Below, piece after piece: positions 52,132-61,249 of a DNA stretch of 64,000 nucleotides. This DNA comes from DATHTC01 sp963746805. Its GTDB lineage: Bacteria > Actinomycetota > Thermoleophilia > Gaiellales > Gaiellaceae. The number at the start of each line of letters is the position of its first letter. Positions within the stretch are counted from its first letter, which is position 1. A model generated the notes under the pieces. The model worked only from the letters and a program-made list of their open reading frames with translations, had not been told where the DNA came from and made no database searches. The DNA is taken from contig CAVVCQ010000005.1 in the NCBI GenBank assembly GCA_963746805.1, positions 1-64,000 on the forward strand, in the 5' to 3' direction. A program made the position numbers and the translations under genes.

Positions 52132-52252
52132 GACGGACGACAAGATTACGCACCCCCGCGAGGACGATCGGAACGACGAGGTCGAGGAGTCGCCGGTCCC
52201 CGACCCGACATCGAAGGAGACGGACGCCGAGGACGTGCCTCAGGCGGACTAG
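52130..52252 (+). CDS. Possible small acidic protein
   Basis: 40 residues, half of them Asp, Glu, Lys or Arg (MTDDKITHPREDDRNDEVEE then SPVPDPTSKETDAEDVPQAD). Its ATG overlaps the thrS ATG on the opposite strand (CATG). TAGGA occurs about 12 bases upstream, inside thrS. Composition looks like an intrinsically disordered protein and not random GC-rich reading, but without homologues the call is tentative. Confidence 0.4.
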   Translation: MTDDKITHPREDDRNDEVEESPVPDPTSKETDAEDVPQAD

Positions 52253-52345
52253 ACCGCGCGCGACCCGGCGACGTGGCGCCGCGCGCGGCGGGCTGTCAGC
52301 CGGGTGCTCATGTCGACACCGTAGCCGACGGGGCCGCGGCTTCCG

Positions 52346-52699
52346 CTAGTCGCCCTCGACGGCGCCGCGCAGCCGGGCCGGCGCTCGCAGCCAGTAGCTC
52401 TCCCTCAGCCACTCGAGCGCCGCCTCGAGCGCCTCCTCGTCGCGGACGGTCACCGTCACCCAGCCGTACCGCCCGACGTAGGCCGCCTTCGCCACGAAGG
52501 GGAGCTCGAGCGCGATCTCGCGCTCCTCCGGCGTCAGCTTGACGCTCATGCGCACGACGCCGTCGGCCTCGGACATCGTCGCGAACATCCGGTTGTCCGC
52601 GACCTTGAACACGGGATGGCCCCAGGGCTCGTCCTCGTAGGTCTCCGGCCACGAGAGCGCGAGGGCACGCACCCGATTCGCCCAGTCGCCCGTTCCCAC
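52346..52699 (-). CDS. MmcQ/YjbR family protein (CyaY-like fold)
   Basis: 117 residues. Family pattern RALALSWPETYEDEPWGHPV, FKVADNRMFATMSEADG, and YVGRYGWVTVTVRDEEALEA. Proteins of this family adopt a CyaY-like fold and some bind DNA; role unknown. GTG 52699 is the likely start and is divergent from the CBS gene, 31 bp apart. Confidence 0.83.
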   Translation of the reverse strand: MGTGDWANRVRALALSWPETYEDEPWGHPVFKVADNRMFATMSEADGVVRMSVKLTPEEREIALELPFVAKAAYVGRYGWVTVTVRDEEALEAALEWLRESYWLRAPARLRGAVEGD

Positions 52700-52729
52700 G
52701 GAGAGGATTCTCACGAGGAAAGGACGCAC

Positions 52730-53158
52730 ATGACGCAGCACCGGAGCATCCGCGACCTGATGACGACGAACCCGAAGACGGTCGACCCGTCGGCGAAGGT
52801 CGTCGACGCGGCGCGGCTCATGAGGCAGGAGGACGTCGGCCCCGTGCCGGTCGTCGAGAACGGCGACCGGCTCGCCGGGATCGTGACCGACCGCGACATC
52901 GTCGTCCGCGTCGTCGCCGAAGGCGGCGACCCGCAGTCGACCACCGTCGGGGAGATCATGTCCCGCGACCTCGTCACGGTCGACCCCGACCAGCCGCTCG
53001 ACGAGGCGCTGCGGCTGATGGCGACGCATCAGGTGCGGCGCCTCCCCGTGGCCGAGGAGGACGGCAGGCTCGTCGGGATCGTCGCGCAGGCGGACGTCGC
53101 GACCGAGCTCGGCGACGACCGCCTCACCGGCGAGATCGTCGAGAAGATCTCGCAGTAG
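52730..53158 (+). CDS. CBS-domain pair protein
   Basis: 142 residues, two CBS motifs: SIRDLMTTNPKTVDPSAKVV with GIVTDRDIVVRVVAEG, and VGEIMSRDLVTVDPDQPLDE with GIVAQADVATELG. Binds adenine nucleotides; actinobacterial stand-alone CBS proteins are often hypoxia or stress induced. AGGAAAGG about 6 bases before ATG 52730 fixes the start. Followed by a strong terminator. Confidence 0.92.
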   Translation: MTQHRSIRDLMTTNPKTVDPSAKVVDAARLMRQEDVGPVPVVENGDRLAGIVTDRDIVVRVVAEGGDPQSTTVGEIMSRDLVTVDPDQPLDEALRLMATHQVRRLPVAEEDGRLVGIVAQADVATELGDDRLTGEIVEKISQ

Positions 53159-53167
53159 CACCCGAGC

Positions 53168-53194
53168 ACGGGGCCGGACCGCGTCCGGCCCCGT
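53168..53194 (+). terminator. Terminator after the CBS gene
   Basis: ACGGGGCCGGAC-CGC-GTCCGGCCCCGT, a perfect 12-bp stem and 3-base loop, 10 bp after the stop. U-poor tail. Confidence 0.75.
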
Positions 53195-53225
53195 CTCCAT
53201 CCGGGGCGGTCCGGTGACCAGGCGG

Positions 53226-53231
53226 TAGCCT
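53226..53231 (+). promoter_or_regulatory. Leaderless -10 box TAGCCT before the PAP2 gene
   Basis: TAGCCT-CGGCCG-ATG with 6-base spacing. It supports ATG 53238 as the genuine start even though the PAP2 frame is entered later. Confidence 0.5.
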
Positions 53232-53237
53232 CGGCCG

Positions 53238-54504
53238 ATGGCAGTCGCCGCCGACCGAAACCACGCGCCGGCACCTCGAGACGATCCGGCTGCTGCGGTT
53301 CGCAGCGCCGCTCCTCTATCTGACGGTCCTTTCGGTCGTCGTCTACCGCGACGGCGTCCCCGCGGCGCGCGAGCGGCTGCTCATGTGGATCCTCCTCGGG
53401 CTGCTCGCCTTCTCGATCACGAACGTCCGCGGCTGGGCGCGAGGGGTCGTGCTCGAGTGGCTCCCGTTCGCGCTGATCCTCTGGGCGTACGACTTGCTGC
53501 GCGGGCAGGCCGACGGGCTCCTGTTCGAGACGCACGTCCGGCCGCAGCTCGAGGCAGACCGGCTCCTCGGGCTCGGGACGGCGCCGACGGTGTGGCTGCA
53601 GGAGCACCTCTGGCACGGGGCCCTCGACCTGCGCTGGTGGGACTACGCCGCCTGGGCCGTGTACGTGAGCTACTTCCTCGCGACGTACCTGCTCGCGGGA
53701 TGGCTCTGGTTCTTCGCGCGCGACCGCTTCCGCCGCTACGTCGCCACGGTGTCGCTGCTCGCACTGATGGGCTTCGCCACCTACGCGCTCTTCCCGGCCG
53801 CGCCGCCGTGGCTCGCGAGCAGCCTCGGCGAGCTCGAGCCGACGACGCGCACGATCGGGATCGTCGCGAGCGAGCTGCCGTGGCTCGACTTCTCCACACT
53901 GTTCGAGCGCGGCGCCGAGTACGCGAACCCGGTTGCGGCGGTGCCGTCGCTGCACGCGGCCTACACGCTCCTCGTCGTGCTGACCCTCTGGCCGCTCGTG
54001 CCGAGGTGGATTCGCCCCGTGCTGGCCCTCTATCCGCCGGCCATGGCGTTCGCGCTCGTCTACACCGCCGAGCACTATCTCGTCGACGTGCTGCTCGGCT
54101 GGGCGTACACGCTGATCGCGGTGTGGGCGGTCGATCGCGCCGCCGCAGCCTGGAATGCGCGCGCCGCGAGACCTCGGCCAGCCGACAAGCGCTTGACAAT
54201 TCGTCAAACCTGTCGAAAACTCGCGGGTCGGGGGAGATTTTCAAACGAGGCGGTCTCTGCGTGTGCGGCACCAAATCTGCGGCCCTGTGGATCCGGCGCG
54301 CCCTCATCGGCGGCGTGCTTCTCGCTGCGCTCGTCTTCGGCGGGGCATCGCGGGCGGAAAGCGACGTCGCGCCCTCGGTCGCGATCACGTCGCCGTCGTC
54401 GGGCACGCAGATCGACGGGAACGGCGTCGGCGTCGGGGTCGCGTTCAACGCCACGGCGAACGACCCGCGCGAGCCGACGGGCAACGTCACCCTCGTCGAG
54501 CTGA
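53238..54504 (+). CDS. PAP2-like membrane phosphatase/inositol phosphorylceramide synthase-type protein (N-terminal frameshift)
   Basis: Six predicted membrane helices. PAP2 catalytic pieces are AAVPSLHAAYTLLVVLTLWP (motif 2, SLHAA) and YTAEHYLVDVLLGW (motif 3, His-x3-Asp), preceded by FATYALFPAAPPWLASSLGE, typical of the IPC synthase/AUR1-like group. The clean frame opens at ATG 53383, but conserved-looking membrane sequence (RFAAPLLYLTVLSVVVYRDG) lies upstream in the same frame without a start. TAGCCT and ATG 53238 are one frame off, so an indel before about 53290 is likely. The C-terminus after about 54195 (Arg-rich, running over the next gene's promoter) is probably not native. Confidence 0.75.
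54193..54221 (+). promoter_or_regulatory. Sigma-A-type promoter with overlapping TTGAC-GTCAA inverted repeat
   Basis: TTGACA-N17-AAAACT, 40 bp before the GTG of the secreted DUF11 protein. The -35 lies in TTGAC-AATTC-GTCAA, a 5-bp inverted repeat that may be an operator. Confidence 0.6.
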
Positions 54505-56156
54505 CACTCGACGGGAGCACCGTCGCCGGGTTCACGAACCCGCCCGGGACGAAGTCCGGGTCGCACACGTTCGACATCGACCTCTCGGGCGTCGCGGCCG
54601 GCGAGCACACGCTCGTCGCGCGCGCCTACCAGGGCAACCCATCCTCGGGCCACGTGGGGACGTCTGCGCCCGTGACGATCACGGTCGTGCGGGCGACGCC
54701 GCCCGACCGGACGCCGCCGACGATCAGCGGACGCGTCGAACCGGCCGCGAACGCGGCCGGCTGGCACGCCGTCCCGCCGCTCGTCTCGTTCGATGCGAGC
54801 GACTCGGAGTCCGGCGTCTCCTTCGTCACGCCGCCGGTCCGCGTCGAGAGCGAGGGCGCGGGCCAGGTCGTCACGGGCACGGCGCGCGACGGTGCCGGCA
54901 ACGAGGCGACGGCCTCCGTCACGGTGAACGTGGACACGACCGCCCCGACGCTCGTCGTGCTCACGCCCGCGCCCGGATCGACGGTCTCGACGAGCGCCGT
55001 CCTGCTGCAGGGAACGGCGCAGGACGCGACGTCGGGCCTCGACGCGGTCACCTGCAACGGCGCGGCCGCGACGGTCACCGGTACGTCGTTCAGCTGCGCT
55101 CTCACGCTCGCGGTCGGGCCCAACATGGTCGCCGTGAGTGCGATCGACCGCGCCGGGAACGCGACCGGGACCAGCGTCGGTCTCACACTCGCTCCGCCCG
55201 CAGGCCCGGCGCCGTCCGGCCCGGCGGCCCCGGTGGGCGCCGACGTGTCGGTGACGACATCGGTCTCGCCGTCCTCGGTGGGGCCGGGGGAGGCCGTCAC
55301 GTACACGATCGTCGCCCGCAACGCCGGGCCCGAGCGCGCCACGGCGGTCGTCGTGACGACGGCGCTCGGCAGTGGGCTCGACTTCGTGTCTGTCTCGTCG
55401 AGCGCGGGCTCGTGCTCGGGGACGTCATCCGTGCGCTGCGAGCTCGGCGCGCTGGCCGCGAACACGTCCGTGACGATCACGCTGGTCGCGCGGGCGCGCG
55501 GGGCCGGCGACACCAGCGGCGCGGTGGGCGTGTCTGCGACCGAGGCGGACCCGAACCTGGCCAACAACATCGGCTCTGCGGTCGTGGTCGTCGCCGCGAC
55601 CGGAGCGCCGCCGGCGGCCGAGGCGCCCCCGACGCCGGTGCAGGGCGTCTCCGCCGTCGCGCGCCCGGTCAGCGGCACCGTGCTGGTGAACGGACGGCCG
55701 CTCGGAGCGCTCGGGCAGATTCCGATCGGCGCGCGGGTCGACGTGCGCAACGGCAAGATCGAGCTGACGACGACGAGCGGGAAGGCCGTCTTCTCCGCCG
55801 GCCGGTTCACCCTGAAGCAGGCGCGATCGCGCGGGGCGGCCACCGAGCTGACGCTCATCACCAACGTCGGCGCTGCGTGCCGCTCGACCGCGGCCCGACG
55901 CTCGCTCTCCGCCGACAAGCCGTCGGAGAAGAAGGTCGTGGCGCGCCTCTGGGGGCAGGGCAAGGGCTCCTTCCGAACGACTGCGCGCTTCAGCAGCGCG
56001 ACGGTCCGCGGCACGGTCTGGCTCACCGTCGAGCGCTGCGACGGATCGCTCACGTCCGTCCGGCAGGGCGTCGTCGCCGTTTACGACAAGGTCAAGAAGA
56101 AGACCGTGCTCGTCCGCGCCGGCCGCAGCTACCTGGCGAAGCCGCGCAAGCGCTAG
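54261..56156 (+). CDS. Secreted Ig-like/DUF11 repeat protein with FecR-like C-terminal domain
   Basis: 631 residues. Signal peptide ALIGGVLLAALVFGGASRAE, Ig-like domain (about 35-150), a second and third beta-sandwich (about 150-310: PPTISGRVEP; AGNEATASVTVNVDTTAPTL), and a DUF11 domain (about 325-440: VTYTIVARNAGPERATAVVV; ATEADPNLANN). A C-terminal FecR-like domain (about 465-631: VSGTVLVNGRPLGALGQIPI; GARVDVRNGKIELTTTSGKA) ends in a basic tail. Likely a cell-surface or matrix protein. GTG 54261 is chosen because it immediately precedes the signal peptide and follows a good promoter. DNA just upstream is AT-rich. Confidence 0.85.
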   Translation: MCGTKSAALWIRRALIGGVLLAALVFGGASRAESDVAPSVAITSPSSGTQIDGNGVGVGVAFNATANDPREPTGNVTLVELTLDGSTVAGFTNPPGTKSGSHTFDIDLSGVAAGEHTLVARAYQGNPSSGHVGTSAPVTITVVRATPPDRTPPTISGRVEPAANAAGWHAVPPLVSFDASDSESGVSFVTPPVRVESEGAGQVVTGTARDGAGNEATASVTVNVDTTAPTLVVLTPAPGSTVSTSAVLLQGTAQDATSGLDAVTCNGAAATVTGTSFSCALTLAVGPNMVAVSAIDRAGNATGTSVGLTLAPPAGPAPSGPAAPVGADVSVTTSVSPSSVGPGEAVTYTIVARNAGPERATAVVVTTALGSGLDFVSVSSSAGSCSGTSSVRCELGALAANTSVTITLVARARGAGDTSGAVGVSATEADPNLANNIGSAVVVVAATGAPPAAEAPPTPVQGVSAVARPVSGTVLVNGRPLGALGQIPIGARVDVRNGKIELTTTSGKAVFSAGRFTLKQARSRGAATELTLITNVGAACRSTAARRSLSADKPSEKKVVARLWGQGKGSFRTTARFSSATVRGTVWLTVERCDGSLTSVRQGVVAVYDKVKKKTVLVRAGRSYLAKPRKR

Positions 56157-57026
56157 CGCGGCACGCGGCGCGCGGTCACGAGCGCATTGGCGCTCCACCA
56201 GCGGACGCTCCCGCCGTGGCGCGCGACGACCGCCCGGTCGGCCGCCTCGACCACCGGACGGAGCTCCTCGGGGGTCCGAGCGTGCAGCGAGGTGGTGCGG
56301 TACAGCGCGATCAACTCGTCGGCCGTCCAGTCGCGCGACGTCAGCACGTGGTCGACCTCGACGTGCTCGAAGAGCACCGCCGCCGCATCGACCGTGAGGC
56401 CGTGGGTGCCCTCGGTCATGATCGAGTCCCAGACGGCTGAGACGTTCGCGCGCGCCGCGTGCGCGTCCCGGAGAAGCGCGTCGAGGTCGCGCATCGGCGG
56501 CCAGCCGTCGACCAGCTCCGGCACGTGCTCCTCGAGGACCGCGCGGAACTCGCGATCGACGACCTCCGAGCCGTCGTGCGAGACGCCGGCGTACACGAGC
56601 AGCGCCAGCAGGCCGCGGTCCGCGAAGATGCGCCGCCGCCTTCGCCCAGCCCACGTCCGGCTCGACCCAGTGGAACGCCGTGGCGGAGAAGACACCCTCG
56701 TAGGCATCCTCGGGCAGCGCGACGTCCTCGAACCGGCCGTGATGGAAGCGGACGTTCGGGGCGTCGCTAACCCGCCGCCGCGCCGCCGCGATCATCGCCT
56801 CGCCTGGATCGACGGCATCGACCTCGAGCCCGCGCGCGGCGAGCAGCTCCGTGAGCTTCCCCGTCCCGCAGCCGACCTCGAGCACGCGGGCGCCGGCCTC
56901 GAGCCCACCCCGCCGCAGCGCGACGTCGACGATCGGGTCCGGGTACCCGGGCCGGGATGCGTCGTACTCGGCGGCGACGCGGTCGAAGACCTGCGCGTAT
57001 TGCCGCAGCCCCGTCGGCTGGGTCAT
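56153..57026 (-). CDS. SAM-dependent methyltransferase (frameshifted)
   Basis: From ATG 57026: YAQVFDRVAAEYDASRPGYP, motif I VLEVGCGTGKLTELLA, LEVDAVDPGEAM and FSATAFHWVEPDVGWAKAAA, typical of methyltransferases acting on small molecules. Near 56640 (GGCGGCGGCGCATC) the frame changes and continues as FADRGLLALLVYAG to the stop at 56153, giving about 290 residues. A single-base indel in a GGC run explains the break. TACGCT lies 6 bases before the ATG. Confidence 0.78.
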
Positions 57027-57032
57027 GCGCGG

Positions 57033-57038
57033 AGCGTA
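57033..57038 (-). promoter_or_regulatory. Leaderless -10 box TACGCT
   Basis: TACGCT-CCGCGC-ATG on the minus strand before the methyltransferase. Confidence 0.45.
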
Positions 57039-57210
57039 GCCAGGCCCCCGCGCCTGGAACCGGCCACCGCGCAGGAGTAAGGTCGAAGGCACTTTCCGAG
57101 CGAGGAACGGGGCGAAACAAGACGGCGGTCCCTCTCACAGCACCGCTCGCTGCGGCGCCGCGCGACGTCATCGCGTTTGGCCTGACGGACTGCGTCGGGG
57201 CGGAGATCCC

Positions 57211-57855
57211 GTGCGCGTAGCGGTTGCCGAGGACAGCGTGCTCCTGCGGGAGGGCATCGCCCGGCTGCTCACCGAGGCCGAGTTCGACGTCGTCGCCAGG
57301 TGCGAGGACGCGGACGAGCTCCTCCGGAAGGTGCACAGCTGCCGGCCGGACGTCGTCATCGTCGACATCCGCCTGCCGCCGACGCACAACGACGAGGGCC
57401 TCCGGGCGGCGCTCGAGATTCGCGCCACCCACCCGTCGGTGGGTGTGCTCGTGCTGTCCCAGTACGTCGAGGTCGGGCTCGCGTTGAAGCTCATCGCGGA
57501 CTCGGCCGAAGGCGTCGGCTACCTGCTCAAGGACCGGATCAGCGACGTCGGCGAGTTCGTAGGGGCCGTTCGTCGGGTGGCCGACGGCGGGTCGGCGCTC
57601 GATCCGATCATCGTGTCGACGCTGATGGGACGACAGCGCCCGGACGATCCCATCGCGCAGCTGACACCGCGCGAACGTGAGGTGCTCGAGCTGATGGCAT
57701 CGGGCAGCTCGAACCAGGGAATCGCGGACAGCCTCGTGATCACCGTGCGCGCGGTCGAGAAGTACGTCTCGAGCATCTTCGCCAAGCTCGGGCTGCCCTC
57801 GACGGGCGGCGAGTCGCGGCGTGTCCTCGCGGTGCTGATGTACCTGCGCTCCTAG
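57211..57855 (+). CDS. NarL/LuxR-type response regulator (orphan)
   Basis: 214 residues. Receiver domain with AEDSVLL, phospho-acceptor Asp in VIVDIRLPP and Lys in YLLKDR; LuxR-type helix-turn-helix at about 148-205 (LTPREREVLELMASGSSNQG; VRAVEKYVSSIFAKL). No histidine kinase is adjacent, so its partner is elsewhere. GGAG lies about 7 bases before GTG 57211. The 184-bp region upstream holds no other gene. Confidence 0.92.
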   Translation: MRVAVAEDSVLLREGIARLLTEAEFDVVARCEDADELLRKVHSCRPDVVIVDIRLPPTHNDEGLRAALEIRATHPSVGVLVLSQYVEVGLALKLIADSAEGVGYLLKDRISDVGEFVGAVRRVADGGSALDPIIVSTLMGRQRPDDPIAQLTPREREVLELMASGSSNQGIADSLVITVRAVEKYVSSIFAKLGLPSTGGESRRVLAVLMYLRS

Positions 57856-57891
57856 CGCGAAGACATCGGAAACCCGCGCGAGAAGCCGCGC

Positions 57892-57897
57892 CATACT
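57892..57897 (+). promoter_or_regulatory. Leaderless -10 box CATACT
   Basis: CATACT-GCGGCG-ATG, 6-base spacing before the fasciclin lipoprotein. Confidence 0.4.
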
Positions 57898-57903
57898 GCG
57901 GCG

Positions 57904-58500
57904 ATGCTCGGGAGCCGCGTCGGCGCCGCTCTGGTCGTGGCGATCGCGGGCCTCAGTTCCTCAGGTTGCACGGAGGACACGGCGGAGCAGGCAGCCCCGG
58001 CGCGCGAGACCACGACGGCGCCGGTCGTGAGCGGCCCGCTGTGCGATCTGCTTCCGTCCGGGGACGACCCGGGAGCGCCGGCGGATCTCACCGACGAGCC
58101 CGCCGACGTGGCGCTCCAGTGGATCCCGGTGCTGACGACGTTCGAGGCCGCCGTGCGGGCCTCGGGGCTGGCCGACGACCTGCGCCGGGCCGACGGCGTC
58201 ACGATCCTGGCGCCCACCGACGACGCCTTCGCGGCCGCGTTCGACCGGCAGCGGCTCGACGACCTGCTGCTGTCGCAACGGCGCGAGCTCCGGACGATCC
58301 TCGAAGCTCACATCGTCGACGGGAGCCTCTCGCTCGCCGCCCTCCGGGACGCCGGCAGCGTGACCACACTCGGCGGCGACAGGCTCACCGTCGCGCCGGC
58401 GGGCGCCATGGCGCGGTTCGACGACCGCGCCACGACCGTATGCGCCGACTACGACGTCGCGAACGCGAGGATCCACGTCATCGACGCCGTGCTGCGCTAG
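57904..58500 (+). CDS. Fasciclin-domain lipoprotein
   Basis: 198 residues. Lipoprotein signal with lipobox LSSSGC at about residue 22, a short Thr/Ala linker, then one fasciclin (FAS1) domain: FEAAVRASGLADDLRRADGV, TILAPTDDAFAAAF (H1 box), HIVDGSLSLAAL and a final strand ARIHVIDAVLR (H2 box). FAS1 domains mediate adhesion. Stop overlaps that of the M14 peptidase gene. Confidence 0.9.
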   Translation: MLGSRVGAALVVAIAGLSSSGCTEDTAEQAAPARETTTAPVVSGPLCDLLPSGDDPGAPADLTDEPADVALQWIPVLTTFEAAVRASGLADDLRRADGVTILAPTDDAFAAAFDRQRLDDLLLSQRRELRTILEAHIVDGSLSLAALRDAGSVTTLGGDRLTVAPAGAMARFDDRATTVCADYDVANARIHVIDAVLR

Positions 58501-60175
58501 CAGGCGACCCGCTGCGCGGCGATCATCTCCTCCTCGGCCTGACCGTCGAGGAGCAGCGGGATCAGGCCGCGCTGCGGCTGGTCCATCGGGACCCAGTGGT
58601 CGTTGCGCCCGATGCGGTGGGCCACCTTGATGCCGTGGGCGACGAGGCGGTCGCCGACCGGCCTCCCGTCGGGCTGCGGCCCCGACCACTGCTCCTCGCT
58701 GAGCACGTAGCCGCACGGCGGCGGATCGAGGATCTGCTCCGGCGTCGGGTTCTCGTCCGGCGGCGGGCTCTCGCCCGGATGCGGTGCCGGGAAGGCCGGG
58801 ATCGGATACGAGCCCCGGAACACGATCCGGCCGGTGTTCGACGTCTGGAACGCGATCGACTCGTCGATCGCCTGCGCGATCGCGGCCCGGTTCGCGAGCT
58901 GGTAGTCGAGGAACTGCTGGTAGGTGTACAGCGCCGAGTAGGTCTTGCGACGACGGTTGTTCGGCGTGTTCGTCTCGTTCGGCCGGGTCGCCCCGCCGGC
59001 GCTGCGCGCCTCCAGCAGCGAGCCGACCACGCTCTTCAGGCCCATCGTGTTGCGCAGGATCGTCTCCTGGCTGAGCCCGACCGCGCCGCCGTTCTGGCAG
59101 CCGTACGGGCAGTACCACCAGCCGTCGGCCGACCCGTGGCCGTACATCCAGCCCTCGATCATGCTCTTCGACTGGTCGAAGATCGACCGCGCGACGTTCA
59201 GGTGCCGCGGCGGGAGCACGGGGAGGTCGCCGGCCTGGTTGTTCCCGAACTCGTGGCCGTCGAAGGCCGCCTCCGGGTCGTAGTCGCGCATCATCTGGAC
59301 GAACGCGAACGTCTCGGGCTCGCGGATCAGCGAGTAGTCGCGGTTGAGGTCCTGGCCGGTCAGGTTGCCGCGCGTGTTCGCAGCACGGCCGTCGCCGTTG
59401 ATCGACGGGACGATCAGGACCGTCGTGCTCGCCAGAATGGCGAGCGTGCGGGGGTCGTCGGCGAACGCGAGCTCGCGGGCCAGGATCAGGCACGTCTCGC
59501 GGGACGACGGCTCGTTGCCGTGCACGTTGCAGTTGATCAGGGCGGCCGTCGATCCGGCCACCGCGTGGACGTTGCGCGGCGGGGTCGGGTAGCCGATGAC
59601 GAACATGTTGATCGGCCGGTTCTGGATCGTGCGGCCGATCTCCACGACCCGGACGCGCTCGACTCGCGGTGTCGAGCGCGGCGGTGTAGGCGTACTCGTT
59701 CACGTCGTCCGTGTACTGCGCCGCCTGGGTCAGCTCCCACTGCGTGCGCAGGCTCTGCCCCGGCACGACCGGGGAGCCCCACTGCGGCAGCGTCGTGGCG
59801 AGCACCGGGGCCGAGAACGGATGCACCGTCGTGCCCGTGCGCGCACGAACCCGCCACTGGAAGCGGTCGCCCGGATTGAACCCGGCATCCGCGAACGTCG
59901 GGGAGTCGGGCGTGACCGTGCGGTTCGGCCGCCAGACGCCCACGATCGCCGCCGGCCCGGTCGGCGCGTCGTCGCGCCGCGACGGGAGTCCGCTCGATCT
60001 GGTAGTCGGTCGCGCCCGCCACCGGTGCCCAGCTGAGCGTGGCGAAGCCGTCCGCCTGTCGCGCTGCCACCCCGGTGACCTGATCGGCCTCCTGGGCGAG
60101 CGCCGCTCCGGTGGTGAGAAGCGAGGCGACGAGCCCCGAGGCCACCACAGCCATCCAACGCAGTCTTCCGTTCAC
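58497..60175 (-). CDS. Secreted M14 zinc carboxypeptidase with N-terminal fibronectin type III-like region (two frameshifts)
   Basis: From GTG 60175 (GGGGAGGGGACC upstream): signal peptide WMAVVASGLVASLLTTGAAL, then a Fn3-like domain beginning VTGVAARQADGFATLSWAPV. Frame changes near 59990 and again near 59655. The peptidase part carries zinc ligands in INCNVHGNEPSSRE and FDGHEFG, plus the substrate residues NRDY. Corrected length is about 558 residues. The catalytic Glu near the C-terminal side was not located with certainty. Likely an extracellular peptidase of the broad M14 family. Confidence 0.8.
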
Positions 60176-60313
60176 GGTCCCCTCCCCCGCTGCGTGCCGG
60201 CGTCCCGGGGCTCGTACCGCTTCGCACAAACGCCAAACACCGTGAGGGAGTTGAGGGGAAGACGACACCCTCCTCCCGCGTCCTTGGAAGCAAGCTCCTA
60301 CGGAGGCTCGACC

Positions 60314-60478
60314 ATGATCCGCGTCCTCACCATTCTCGCCGCCTTTGTCGCGCTCGCCGTCTCGGCCGCGCCCGCCTCTGCGATCAACGACGGCACGTCG
60401 AACACGCGACGGGCGCATTTCTCCCCGCCGACAACCCCGGCGACACCACCCGGCGTTCCGATCCCGTATCCGAACTAG
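60314..60478 (+). CDS. Small secreted peptide
   Basis: 54 residues: signal peptide MIRVLTILAAFVALAVSAAP plus ASA, then a mature peptide of about 31 residues, INDGTSNTRRAHFSPPTTPA followed by TPPGVPIPYPN. ACGGAGG 8 bases before the ATG. No homologue recognised; proline-rich mature part. Located alone between two minus-strand peptidase genes. Confidence 0.65.
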   Translation: MIRVLTILAAFVALAVSAAPASAINDGTSNTRRAHFSPPTTPATPPGVPIPYPN

Positions 60479-60509
60479 AACGCGGCGCGCGGCGTTCCCG
60501 AGCGCGCTG

Positions 60510-61175
60510 TCACTGCTGCATCCTCGGATCCTGCGTCGGGTCGGCGTACATGGGAGGGCAACCGCGATCGATGGCTTCGGGGCGCAGTTCGTAGTGCCAG
60601 GGTTCGTTGCTGTAGATCTGGCACAGCCCGTACTCGGCGCCGTGCTCGGACAGCCACGCCGTGGCATCGGAGCGCTCGATGTCGACCGCGTCCCCCGACA
60701 CGTGAGCAGACGTCTCCGGGGTGGCCACCCACCGGGCGGCCTCGTCTTCGGATCCGTACTCCGAGACCGCCTCACGGAGAAGCTGATCCTGGTACGCCGG
60801 GGAACGCCAGCCGCTGTCGACGAGGAACTCGACCCCGTCGTCCGCGGCATCAGCTGCCGCTTGGCGCAGGGCACCGAGCAGATCGGGGTCGAGGTTGGCC
60901 ACACCCGGAATCTCGTCATCGAACACCGTCGCGCCGTCGGGGACGGCACCGTCAGCCTCGCCAAGCGCACCGCGGTGCTCACTGCGAAGACCACGGTGCT
61001 CACTGCGAAGGACGTCGATGGATGATGCGGCCGTCGAGAACGAGGACGAGGACGCCAGCAACTGGGAGCCGAGGGCTGCGGCGATCGCCGTGATGACGAC
61101 GAGCAGGCCGGCGAGACGGATCCTGCGAATCCGAATCCGACGGGTCGTTGTTCGTGCTCGTTTGCCGTAGGTCAT
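60510..61175 (-). CDS. D-Ala-D-Ala carboxypeptidase, VanY/M15 family, membrane-anchored
   Basis: 221 residues. Basic N-terminus and one membrane helix (IRLAGLLVVITAIAAALGSQ), a linker with a short repeat (RSEHRGLRSEHRG), then the M15B domain: VDSGWRSPAYQ, zinc ligands in SAHVSGDAVDIE and EPWHYE. Trims the terminal D-Ala of peptidoglycan precursors outside the membrane. ATG 61175 with CTGGAGGC upstream. Divergent from a VanR/VanS-like pair, which probably regulates it. The local sequence is less GC-biased than the rest of the window. Confidence 0.9.
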   Translation of the reverse strand: MTYGKRARTTTRRIRIRRIRLAGLLVVITAIAAALGSQLLASSSSFSTAASSIDVLRSEHRGLRSEHRGALGEADGAVPDGATVFDDEIPGVANLDPDLLGALRQAAADAADDGVEFLVDSGWRSPAYQDQLLREAVSEYGSEDEAARWVATPETSAHVSGDAVDIERSDATAWLSEHGAEYGLCQIYSNEPWHYELRPEAIDRGCPPMYADPTQDPRMQQ

Positions 61176-61249
61176 GCCTCCAGTCAAGGCAGCGTGGTGT
61201 TGCCAGCACGTATCTGGTTTTCGATATGCCGACGACATGCGCCAGCTCG

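Noticed and set aside
53238..56156. Single 972-residue protein from 53238 to the secreted protein stop
   Set aside because: The first 340 residues are a shadow of the PAP2 frame; signal peptide and promoter place the real start at 54261.
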